From the NCBI GenBank assembly GCA_007693965.1, contig RECQ01000044.1, positions 44,461 through 108,460 on the forward strand: DNA of 64,000 nt, in the 5' to 3' direction. The position numbers and the translations under genes are program-made. Source of the stretch: Phycisphaeraceae bacterium. GTDB taxonomy: Bacteria; Planctomycetota; Phycisphaerae; Phycisphaerales; UBA1924. Below, piece after piece: positions 1 to 8,376 of the stretch; the stretch's first letter is position 1; the number at the start of each line of letters is the position of its first letter. The notes under the pieces are model-generated. The model was not told the DNA's origin and did not search any database. It saw only the letters and a program-made list of their open reading frames with translations.

Positions 1-685
<685 letters not shown>

Positions 686-907
686 GGGGTGCGCCTCCAG
701 GCCGCGGCGAACTGCCGCGGTCGAGGGGGCATGGTGCGCGACGAACGCCCCGGACACAAGTCAACCCAGATCGCCGGTCCGGATGGTCCGGGGCATCGCC
801 CACAGACCGCCCCCCACGGGTCCGTCGGGAGACGGCGGCGGCGAGAGGGAAATCAGCAAAGCGGAAAAGCGCAAAAACAGCAAAACCAGAAACACGCGTC
901 AGCAGTC

Positions 908-944
908 AGCAGCGCCGAAAAATTCGCTGCTTTGCTGCTTTTTT
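908..944. terminator. Inverted repeat plus T-run, possible terminator
   Basis: AGCAG and CTGCT arms enclose CGAA/TTCG, giving a bulged hairpin at 908-931 that is followed on the + strand by TTGCTGCTTTTTT. It lies a few bases beyond the stop of the small lipoprotein gene, but the T-run is oriented for + strand transcription, where no upstream gene is seen. It may instead be a repeat unit: AGCAAAGCGG-like words recur just before it. Nothing else is visible between 686 and 907. Confidence 0.3.
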
Positions 945-947
945 CGA

Positions 948-1217
948 TCACCAGGGCATCGGACGGGGCGTCATGCGCGTGGGCCGGTCCGTCAGCGTCA
1001 GCCGCGAGAAATCCTCGAGGAACAGGCGGAACTGCGTGTCGAAGGTGATCGTCGTCTTGTTGAAGACTTCGTCGGTGGTGAGCGCCGTGGTGCGCACCTC
1101 GGGCGACGGGTTGAGACGATATCCCCACGCCCCGCCGCAGCCGGTGGTGAGAAGCATGGCGCCGGCCAGACCGGTGGCGAGAAGGGCGCAGGACAGATTG
1201 CGGCGGCGATGGGTCAT
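948..1217 (-). CDS. Small predicted lipoprotein, unknown function
   Basis: 89 residues. The N-terminus is a textbook lipoprotein signal: MTHRRRN basic n-region, hydrophobic core SCALLATGLAGAMLL and lipobox LTTGC, so the mature protein would begin at the Cys near residue 27 and be lipid-anchored. The rest (GGAWGYRLNPSPEVRTTALT...) is polar and has no domain I recognise; threonine-rich TTALTTDEVFNKTTITFDTQ suggests an extracytoplasmic location. ATG at 1217 gives the signal peptide directly. It is monocistronic, between the OPT gene and a long gap. A longer reading frame overlapping it on the same strand (853-1326) has no signal and unlikely composition. Function unknown. Confidence 0.65.
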   Translation of the reverse strand: MTHRRRNLSCALLATGLAGAMLLTTGCGGAWGYRLNPSPEVRTTALTTDEVFNKTTITFDTQFRLFLEDFSRLTLTDRPTRMTPRPMPW

Positions 1218-1357
1218 GTCTCGAACTCCTTGCTGAGAAGCGTGAAGTACCTTGTCGGCCCGGCGGCGTCAACCCGCTGAAGATCCCATGGGGATCACGG
1301 CCGGGTCGTTCACCCTCAGCCCCCACGCCGCGTGCGGCGGGGGGCGGTGGAAATGTC

Positions 1358-1506
1358 GGACTGGAAATTGTTCGGCTTTCCTTCGACTCCGGTTCCCTCG
1401 GGTTGTACTCTGATGGGCAGAAGGTTCGTTTCGTTTTCGAGAGCCCGATTCACGCCGTTGTCATTGCTCGAACCTTATACACACCCCTCGGGAGCCGGAG
1501 CAGTCC
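1358..1506 (+). ncRNA. Candidate structured RNA (6S-like hairpin layout), unproven
   Basis: The 466-base gap 1218-1683 holds no convincing gene but can fold into one long interrupted hairpin. Outer arms are GGACTG (1358-1363) with CAGTCC (1501-1506); next CTCCGGTTCCC (1387-1397) with GGGAGCCGGAG (1490-1500, one G-U); then AAGGTTCG (1421-1428) with CGAACCTT (1469-1476), leaving a one-sided internal loop of about 20 bases between them. A closing stem, large internal bubble and terminal stem resemble the layout of 6S RNA, but no conserved primary sequence was recognised. Strand is chosen only because cysE downstream is on +. It could also be a mobile palindrome or a leader of cysE. Confidence 0.25.
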
Positions 1507-1683
1507 TCGGACGATGATCAAGCCTCCTCAGAGTGGAAGATCGGGATTCGGGGCCCAGGCGCCCACTTTGTAGAAGGGGTTCGAGCATTGAACGGCGCGG
1601 GTTCTTGCGACGCGGAACGGGCCTTTTTTCTGCGCCCGCCTCAGGCTGCACGCCCCGCCGCGGCCCGCTGATACGATGATCCC

Positions 1684-2637
1684 ATGTCGTCATCGGACAG
1701 ATCCGGCCAGGAGGGCGTCTCGGGAGATCTGGTCTCGCGCGTGGCCTCGTCGATCCTGAACGAGCCGCGGACCGAGCGACTCGGCGAGGCCGCCCTGCCC
1801 GACCGCCATCGCATCGAAGAGATGGTCGAGCTGGTGCGTCACCTCGTCTTCCCCGGCTTCTTCGGTCCCCGCGGCGTCGCGAAGGACGAGCTGCCCGCCC
1901 ACGTCGAGACCCTGCTCTCACGCATCCGGGCCCACGCCTACGAGCAGATCCGCTCGGTGCTCCGCTACGTCGAGGACATCGGCCCTGATCAGGCCGACAA
2001 CCCCCTCTGCGCCCGCTGCGACGCCGAATCGCGGCGCATCGCCGACGCCTTTCTCGAACGGCTGCCCGAGCTGCGCGACGCCCTGGCGCTCGATGTGCAG
2101 TCGGCGTACGACGGCGACCCCGCCGCCGCCCACACCGACGAGACCATCATCTGCTACCCCGGCGTGGACGCCGTCTTCGCCTACCGCACCGCGCACATCC
2201 TGCATGAGCTGGGGGCGCCGCTCTTGCCGCGGATCATCTGCGAGCAGGCCCACATGCGCACAGGGATCGACATCCATCCCGCGGCGAAGATCGGGCGGTC
2301 CTTCTTCATCGACCACGGCGCCGGCGTCGTCATCGGCCAGACCGCGATCATCGGCGACAACGTCAAGCTCTACCAGGGCGTGACGCTGGGCGCCAAGAGC
2401 TTCCCGAAGGACGAACGCGGTCGCGTGATCCGCGGCCAGAAACGCCACCCCACCATCGGCGACCGCGTGACGATCTACGCCGGCGCGGTGATTCTGGGAG
2501 GCGACACCATCATCGGCGACGACTGCGTCATCACCGGCGGCGTCTTCATCACCGACTCGATCCCGCCGAAGCACATCGTGCGCCAGAAGAAGCCGGAGCT
2601 GGTGATGCGCACGAATCGGGAGGCGAGCGGGGCGTGA
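1684..2637 (+). CDS. cysE: Serine O-acetyltransferase (EpsC/CysE-type)
   Basis: Catalyses acetyl-CoA + L-serine to O-acetylserine, the first step of cysteine synthesis, in the cytosol. 317 residues: an alpha-helical N-terminal half (about 1-195) containing YPGVDAVFAYRTAHILHELG, then a left-handed beta-helix of hexapeptide repeats (about 205-305) beginning GIDIHPAAKIGRSFFIDHG, with the catalytic His region FIDHGAGVVIG and the acetyl-CoA loop LYQGVTLGAKSF. The YPG(V/I)-A-YR-AH signature before the repeats matches the longer EpsC-type enzymes rather than short E. coli CysE. ATG at 1684 is the first in frame after a stop. No cysteine synthase gene is adjacent. Well supported by motifs; name used in the general sense. 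Confidence 0.92.
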   Translation: MSSSDRSGQEGVSGDLVSRVASSILNEPRTERLGEAALPDRHRIEEMVELVRHLVFPGFFGPRGVAKDELPAHVETLLSRIRAHAYEQIRSVLRYVEDIGPDQADNPLCARCDAESRRIADAFLERLPELRDALALDVQSAYDGDPAAAHTDETIICYPGVDAVFAYRTAHILHELGAPLLPRIICEQAHMRTGIDIHPAAKIGRSFFIDHGAGVVIGQTAIIGDNVKLYQGVTLGAKSFPKDERGRVIRGQKRHPTIGDRVTIYAGAVILGGDTIIGDDCVITGGVFITDSIPPKHIVRQKKPELVMRTNREASGA

Positions 2638-2948
2638 TGGCGCAAGCGGGAGAGTGATGCAGGCTTGCAGACGTGCATCTGGTGAATCGACGGGGCTACA
2701 GATGTTTCCATCAGACGATCGCGTTGCTCACGAGTGGCAGGAAAGCACGCGCAGGTGAATAGACGTTCTCTCGCCGCAACACGATTCGCCTTCTCATCCT
2801 CTCCGAACCACGATTCCCCCCACTCCCGCTCCCGGCGATTCCCCCTGTTCGCCCAGCTTCGCACCGGGCTGTGAAACTCCGCCAAAGCCCTTCGGGGCAT
2901 GGGCCGATGGAGGGCAAGGAACATGTCCCGAGGGAGTCCACGCGTCCG

Positions 2949-4184
2949 ATGCTGCGAGTGCCGATAACCTACGCCAAGCCCGGCATGATGCTGGCGATGC
3001 CCATCCGGCATCCGCAGCGTCCCGAGCACCTGTTGCTGCAGGTCGGCTACGAGCTGGACCAGGCCGCCATCGGGCGCCTGCGCGAGTTGCGGCTGCGCGA
3101 GGTGTGGATCCGCTATCCCAACCTTGAGTTCATCGGCAAGTACATCAACCCGCACATTCTCGAGGAGCAGGCCAAGGTTGGCAAGGCGATCGGCGGCGCC
3201 CTTGAAACAGTGATGCGGGACACCACCGCCAAGCTGAACTATCCAGCCTTCAAAAGCACGATCCGCGACTTCATCGACAAACTGCTTGAGGATCCGCAGG
3301 CCGCGATCTTCATCGAGGAGATCAGCGAGACGGATGAGCCGCTGTTGCGCCATTCATGCAGTGTGTGTTTTCTCAGTCTGCTGATGGGTCTGAAGCTGGA
3401 GGGCTACCTGGTGCAGCAGCGCCGGCGTCTGGCCGCCCATCGCGCCAAGGACGTTGTGAATCTCGGCGTCGGCGCCATGCTGCATGATGTCGGCATGATG
3501 CGCATCGACGCCAAGGCTCGCGAGCGATGGATGAAGACGCACGATGAGTCCGACCCCGCGTGGCGCGAGCACGTCATCATCGGGTATCAGCTCGTGCAGG
3601 GGCATGTCGAGCCCAGCGCCTCCGCGGCGGTGCTGCATCATCATCAGCGCTATGACGGCGCGGGGTTTCCCGTGCGACGCGAGGCCGACGGTGTGCTGCG
3701 CGGCCTTGTCGGCGATCGCATCCACATCTTCCCGCGCATCGTCGCCACCGCCGATCTCTTCGATCGCATGCGCCATCCGCCCGACCGGGCCACCCCCACG
3801 CCAGTGGTGCGGGCGCTGCGCCGAATGCAGACGCCCGAGATCGCCAGTCGAATGGATCCGATGACGTACAAGGCGCTCATCGCCGTGACGCCCCCCTACC
3901 CGCCCGGATCGCTGGTGACGCTCAGCAACGGAGTGCGCGGCGTGGTCACCGAATGGCGCCCTTCCGATCCATGCCGCCCGACAGTGCAGAAGCTGGGAGA
4001 CATCGAGCAAGATCACGCCAAAAATGGCGCCGCTCCGAACGCGGCCTGCTACGACCTGCGCAGCGATCACACGCTGCACGTCGTCGAGGCGGAAGGAGAG
4101 CGCGTGCTCGAAGACAACTTCTACCCCAAGCGGGTGGAGGAGTACACAATCGATCTGGATGGAAGAGGCTTCCTCGCCGCCTGA
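2949..4184 (+). CDS. HD-GYP-like domain protein (variant cyclic-di-GMP phosphodiesterase family)
   Basis: 411 residues from the chosen ATG. The N-terminus LRVPITYAKPGMMLAMPI is the usual beta-strand lead-in of HD-GYP proteins, which favours this start over in-frame ATGs at 2871 and 2907. The metal-binding set is traceable in order: RHS (about residue 134), MLHDVGMM, EHVIIG, LHHHQRYDGAGFP and ATADLFD. HD-GYP enzymes hydrolyse cyclic-di-GMP to pGpG or GMP in the cytosol. Two signature positions differ: HD-I-G-K reads HDVGM and G-Y-P reads GFP, so activity is plausible but not assured. A C-terminal part (PPGSLVTLSNGVRGVV) follows, a feature common in this family. No receiver or sensor domain and no partner gene beside it. 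Confidence 0.75.
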   Translation: MLRVPITYAKPGMMLAMPIRHPQRPEHLLLQVGYELDQAAIGRLRELRLREVWIRYPNLEFIGKYINPHILEEQAKVGKAIGGALETVMRDTTAKLNYPAFKSTIRDFIDKLLEDPQAAIFIEEISETDEPLLRHSCSVCFLSLLMGLKLEGYLVQQRRRLAAHRAKDVVNLGVGAMLHDVGMMRIDAKARERWMKTHDESDPAWREHVIIGYQLVQGHVEPSASAAVLHHHQRYDGAGFPVRREADGVLRGLVGDRIHIFPRIVATADLFDRMRHPPDRATPTPVVRALRRMQTPEIASRMDPMTYKALIAVTPPYPPGSLVTLSNGVRGVVTEWRPSDPCRPTVQKLGDIEQDHAKNGAAPNAACYDLRSDHTLHVVEAEGERVLEDNFYPKRVEEYTIDLDGRGFLAA

Positions 4185-4238
4185 AGCCGGCGCAGAGCCA
4201 GACTCCGGCGCACAGCGCCACGGTTGCCGCCCCTGACT

Positions 4239-6080
4239 TCAGCTCTCGATGACGCCGGTCTGTGTGTCGGTTTCGGCGCCATTCGTTTCGGTCGCGGGCT
4301 CGGGCGCAGCGTTCTCGGATGACTCGCCGCGGCGACGCGTGGCGCCTTCGCCGCCCTGAGTGGACTCGCCTTCGGTGGCGCTCACCGGTCGGGCAGCGGC
4401 TGCAGGTTGGGCGCCCGTCTGAGCGCCGCCCTGACCTCGCTCGCGCACCATGGCGGCGGCGCCGGGGGGCATGCCCATCATTCGAGGCGCCGCCTCGCGC
4501 AGGCGAGCGAGCTGCTCCTGGTCGAACTCGGTGTCGAGCACCTCACCGGAGGAGGGTTCGCGGAGAAGCACACGATCGCCCTCGGAAAGCCCCGCGACGA
4601 TCTCCGCGTGCGTCGAGGAGCGACGCCCGACGGCCACCGGCGTGCGCTCGAAGCGCGTACCGCGAGGCGTGTAGACATAGCTGACGGCGCCCTCGCGGAA
4701 GATCGCCTGGATGGGTGTGGCCAGCGCGTCCTCGACATTGCCGAGCACAATGCGGGCGTCGGCCCGCATCGAGGGCTTGAGCAGTCCGTCGCTGTTGTCC
4801 CGATCCAGCGCGATGCGGACGGTGTACTCGCGCAGGTTGGGATCGCGCCAGCCTTCCGTCTCGGCGAGAACGCCGATGGAATGGACGCGGCCTTCGAAGG
4901 TCTGTCCCTGCAGCGCATCGATGGTGACGAAGGCCGTCTGCCCGGGGCGCACGCGCCCGGCGAGACTCTCGTGCACGCGGACAATCGCCATCATCCGCTC
5001 GGTGTCGGGGAGCATCATGATGAGCTCATTGGGGCGGATGTTGCGGCCGATCTGCATCGGCCCGTCGCCGCCCATCATCATCCCGCCCCGGCCGCGGCCG
5101 GTGCTGGTGGCGTAGATCACCAGCCCGTCGGTGGGGGCGTACACGGTGGTGGCTTCAAGCTGGCGCTGCATCTTGGCGAGGTTGTCCTCGCGGATGGAGA
5201 GCTGCCGCTCGCGGTTGGTCAGATCCGCGCGCCGATTGGCGAGCTGGCGCTCGTTCTGCCGCTCCACCTGGTCGAGTTCGGCCTCGGCCTCCTCGACGTT
5301 CGATGTCAGTTGCTTGTACCGCTGGTCGTAGGCGAACGTCTCGAAGACCCAGAGATCGATCTGCGTCGTCTGCACATCGGCCTTGGCGTTGAGGTGGGCG
5401 ATCTCGGCGTTGACCAGATCCTCGCGGCTGGAGAAGTCGCGCTCGAAGAGTTGCTGTGTCTCCTCGAGCTTCTCTGTCGCCTGCTCCAGGCGGCGCTCGG
5501 CCCGCTCAATGGCGAGATCCAGCTCCAGCTTCTCCTTCTTGACATCGCCTTCAAGCCACTTCTGCAGCTCAATCTTTGCGAGTTCAAGCTTGAGGAGCGC
5601 CTTGCGGAGATTGGACTCGTTCTCACTCACTTGGATGTCATACGCGTTCTGAGATGAGATGAAGTCAGCTCTGGCCGACTCGACGCGCAGCGTCTCTTCC
5701 TGGAGCTGGTTCTGGATCTGGTCGGAGTTGAGCTTCACCAACAGGTCGCCTTCGCGGACGATGATGCCCTCATCGACGATCTCAAGAATTGCGTTCGTCG
5801 ATTCGAGCTGGCTGCGGATCTCGGTCTGGCGACGGGGCTCGAGCTCGCCGCTGGAGGTGATGGTGATGTCGAAGGAAGAGCGAGAGACGGTGTAGAGGTC
5901 GATCGTGCGAGCATCGTCGCCGCTGCTTCGCATCGACATCATGGCGTAGACGCCGGCGGCGCCGAGGATGGCGATCACCAGAATTGCGAGGATGACGCCC
6001 CGTACACCACCCCGTCGAGCAATCCTGCCGGGTCGGGTCGCGTGGGTGTCCGTGTGATGTGTCGGTGTGAAAACGGGCAT
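4239..6080 (-). CDS. HlyD-type periplasmic adaptor of an efflux system
   Basis: 613 residues from the ATG giving MPVFTPTHH; this start places a single membrane anchor (GVILAILVIAILGAAGVYAMM) about 25 residues in. After it come the split biotinyl/lipoyl motif (ITSSGELEPRRQTEIRSQ and VYAPTDGLVIY), a very long alpha-helical hairpin rich in E/Q/R (about 95-300), a beta-barrel (GQTAFVTIDALQGQTFEGRV) and a membrane-proximal C-terminus. Such adaptors bridge an inner-membrane pump to a TolC channel. A Gly/Met-rich loop, GRGRGGMMMGGDGPM, sits in the lipoyl domain. The TolC gene is just upstream on the same strand, but no ABC or RND pump follows; the neighbour on the other side is convergent. Acidic, low-complexity C-terminal tail. 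Confidence 0.88.
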   Translation of the reverse strand: MPVFTPTHHTDTHATRPGRIARRGGVRGVILAILVIAILGAAGVYAMMSMRSSGDDARTIDLYTVSRSSFDITITSSGELEPRRQTEIRSQLESTNAILEIVDEGIIVREGDLLVKLNSDQIQNQLQEETLRVESARADFISSQNAYDIQVSENESNLRKALLKLELAKIELQKWLEGDVKKEKLELDLAIERAERRLEQATEKLEETQQLFERDFSSREDLVNAEIAHLNAKADVQTTQIDLWVFETFAYDQRYKQLTSNVEEAEAELDQVERQNERQLANRRADLTNRERQLSIREDNLAKMQRQLEATTVYAPTDGLVIYATSTGRGRGGMMMGGDGPMQIGRNIRPNELIMMLPDTERMMAIVRVHESLAGRVRPGQTAFVTIDALQGQTFEGRVHSIGVLAETEGWRDPNLREYTVRIALDRDNSDGLLKPSMRADARIVLGNVEDALATPIQAIFREGAVSYVYTPRGTRFERTPVAVGRRSSTHAEIVAGLSEGDRVLLREPSSGEVLDTEFDQEQLARLREAAPRMMGMPPGAAAMVRERGQGGAQTGAQPAAAARPVSATEGESTQGGEGATRRRGESSENAAPEPATETNGAETDTQTGVIES

Positions 6081-6184
6081 CGGAGCGGCTCCAGTGAGAC
6101 GGGAAGTCAGATCAGGTCGGGAAGCCGGCGTTGCAGCCGGGCACACAAGCGATGTCTTACAGTCAAAACCGGCCCGGGGCGCCG

Positions 6185-6250
6185 CAGTTTCATGCTCGGG
6201 ATCCTCCGGAATTCCCCCGGAATCCCCAGAGCGCCCCCGGATCCTCCAGA
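6185..6250. repeat. Short tandem C/G-rich repeat between tolC-like and hlyD-like genes
   Basis: The 223-base spacer between the two efflux genes contains degenerate copies of a CCCCGGAATCC / GGATCCTCCGGAAT unit. Closely similar CCCCCGGAAC units occur as in-frame tandem copies in the GH35-like gene (9485-9505, read as PGTPGTP) and as GGGGCTTCCGG units between proB and proA (29160-29195), so it looks like a dispersed short-unit repeat rather than a regulatory site. Confidence 0.4.
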
Positions 6251-6303
6251 ATCGCTTTCGAGATCATCACCCTGATGGATGCTAGGCGCAGGGCGTCCGG
6301 CGT

Positions 6304-8181
6304 TCACGATCCGTTGTCGGGGTCGGCGGGCTCCTCATCCGGCTGCACCTCGGGCGTCGGGGGCGTTGGCTCCAGCTCTGGGGCGACCGCCCCTTCCTCG
6401 CTCTCGCCCTCGCCCGGCGTGCCGGGGGCCGCAAGGCCCTCGGCATCGCTCTCGATCAACCGCTGCGGCATGCCGGGCAGGGGCTGGATGTTGCCGTCGC
6501 GATCGACACGGAGAAGATCGGTCGCGAGCAGGTAGGAGAGAATCGAGATTCGCAGGTCGCGAAGGGCGTTGTCCCGGTCGTTCTCCGAGTTGAGCAGGCG
6601 GTCCTCCGCATCGAGAAGGGTGATAGCGTCGCTCTGCTGGATGATGATCTGCTCGATCGCCAGGCGGCTGGTCTCTACGCCCCGTTCGGCAAGTTCCAAG
6701 CGGAAGCGGTCCTGATCAATCCTGCGGCGCTGCTGACGGGCGTCGACGATCACATTGTCCCGGAACTGATCGTAGGTTCGTCTTATTCTCGCAAGGCCGA
6801 TCATCGCCGATCGAAGATTCAGCCGCTCGATCTCGCGGTCGAGAGGCAGGCCGAAGGTGACGCCGACGTTGTAGCGGGCGTCGTCAAACTGGAGGTCCAG
6901 CCCGCCGATCCGGTCATTGGGGTCTGTATCTGCGCGAACGTTGGCATTGAAGTTGAGATCGGGAAGAATCTGGTTGTGCGCGATGGCGACGTTGCGCCGA
7001 GAGTCGTCAATCCGGTCACGCTGGTTCTGGAGGTCGAGCCGGTAGAGCAGCGCAAGCTGTGATGCTTCGCCAGGAGTGGTGTCAGGCTCGGGAAGATTGA
7101 TTTTCGAAGGAGTCATGATCACCGGCGTCTCCACCGGCAGACCCAGGCGGATCTTAAAGCGATCCAAGGCCAGGATATAGCTCTCGCGCGCGCTGATCAG
7201 TCTGCTCTGGGTTTCGAGCACCTGCTGCTCGATGGTGCGGGCTTGGGAAGCCGCTTCCTGACCCGCACGCACACGGGCCTGCGATCTCTCCAGCGCGAGC
7301 TGAACGCTCTGCAGCGAACGCTCCTGGTTGTCGATGCTCGCCAGCTGGGCCACCAGATTGAAATAATCCGTGGCGATGCTGACCAGAAATTCTCGACGAA
7401 ACCGCTCGAACGTGCGTGCGGCGTACACCAGGTCGCGCTCGGTCTGGATCAGGTCTTCGCGAGCCACATCCCCGGCGCCTCGCAGCAGCGGAATGTTCGC
7501 GTTCAGCACCAGCGCCGTCGACTGGCGATAGCTCTCCGTCGCCGAGTCGCGGAGCTGCTCAACCGCCTCGACGATCAGGCCCGCCTCGACCTGCCCGCCA
7601 TATGGCAGGCGCTGCGTCACGCGCAGGTCGTTCATGATGCGGAGGGCGGTGTCGGCGTCGCCGTCGAAATCGCCGCTGACGTTGGCGGAGAGGTCATTGA
7701 AGAATCGCGGCCCCCAGCGGTGGCGCTCGATCAGCAGCCGGATGGCCGAGAGGATGTACTCCTCCTCCGCGTTCCTGAACTCGCGCCCGGACTCCTGCGC
7801 GATCCGCAGCGCGTCGACCAGGTCGATCCGCATCGCATCCTCGGGCAGCGCGGTGAACTCGTCGATGCGCATGGCGACGTCGCGGTCTTCCGCGGCAATG
7901 CCGTAGAACAGATCTTCGGCGCGGGGGTTGTTGGTGGGCGGCTCCTTGTCGGTCTGGCCGCGGACGCGCTGCTCCTCGACCGGCCGGAACTCACGAGTCG
8001 GCGACACGGCGCCCCCGATGCGATCGGTCCGTCGCTCGAGCATGTTCTCGATGCGTCTGTCGACGGAGCCGAGGCCGGAGCATCCCAGGGCCGCCAGAAT
8101 CAGGCTCGCCGAGACACTCGCCGCCACGGCCCGGCCGAGCGTCGCCGGTCGGATTGAGCGCAGGGCAAAGCTGACTGACAT
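6304..8181 (-). CDS. TolC-family outer-membrane efflux channel, lipoprotein form
   Basis: 625 residues. ATG at 8181 is chosen because it gives a signal peptide ending in the lipobox LAALGC (Cys about residue 34). Two repeats of long amphipathic helices follow, with TolC-family landmarks such as MRIDLVDALRIAQESGREFRNAEEEY, LVLNANIPLLRGAG, LEISRARVRAGQEAASQ-like segments and, in the second half, DLNFNANVRAD and NVGVTFGLPLDREIERLNL. TolC proteins form trimeric channels for efflux or protein export across the outer membrane. The C-terminal tail (after about residue 575) is acidic and Pro-rich. It is followed after 223 bases by the HlyD-type adaptor, an obvious functional partner; the energising pump must be encoded elsewhere. 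Confidence 0.88.
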   Translation of the reverse strand: MSVSFALRSIRPATLGRAVAASVSASLILAALGCSGLGSVDRRIENMLERRTDRIGGAVSPTREFRPVEEQRVRGQTDKEPPTNNPRAEDLFYGIAAEDRDVAMRIDEFTALPEDAMRIDLVDALRIAQESGREFRNAEEEYILSAIRLLIERHRWGPRFFNDLSANVSGDFDGDADTALRIMNDLRVTQRLPYGGQVEAGLIVEAVEQLRDSATESYRQSTALVLNANIPLLRGAGDVAREDLIQTERDLVYAARTFERFRREFLVSIATDYFNLVAQLASIDNQERSLQSVQLALERSQARVRAGQEAASQARTIEQQVLETQSRLISARESYILALDRFKIRLGLPVETPVIMTPSKINLPEPDTTPGEASQLALLYRLDLQNQRDRIDDSRRNVAIAHNQILPDLNFNANVRADTDPNDRIGGLDLQFDDARYNVGVTFGLPLDREIERLNLRSAMIGLARIRRTYDQFRDNVIVDARQQRRRIDQDRFRLELAERGVETSRLAIEQIIIQQSDAITLLDAEDRLLNSENDRDNALRDLRISILSYLLATDLLRVDRDGNIQPLPGMPQRLIESDAEGLAAPGTPGEGESEEGAVAPELEPTPPTPEVQPDEEPADPDNGS

Positions 8182-8376
8182 GGTCGGGCGAGTGTACCGA
8201 AGCGTGGAAGCGGCGTTGCGGGGACATCCGGCCATTTTCTCGCCCTGTTGCGGGGGCGCGACGGCGCCAATATCGTGCATTGTCCGCGATGGCCGCATTC
8301 TGGGCCTGTCGCCTCGCTCACCGCGAAGATCGCCCGAATTCCGCGACTTCTCCTCACCTTCCGGACGCTCCGCTGC

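Noticed and set aside
853..1326. 157-codon frame overlapping the small lipoprotein
   Set aside because: The shorter frame has a complete lipobox signal; the longer one is a different reading frame with Arg/His/Pro-rich sequence.
2638..2948. Possible cyclic-di-GMP riboswitch before the HD-GYP-like gene
   Set aside because: Looked for the GEMM core and tetraloop-receptor words and did not find them.
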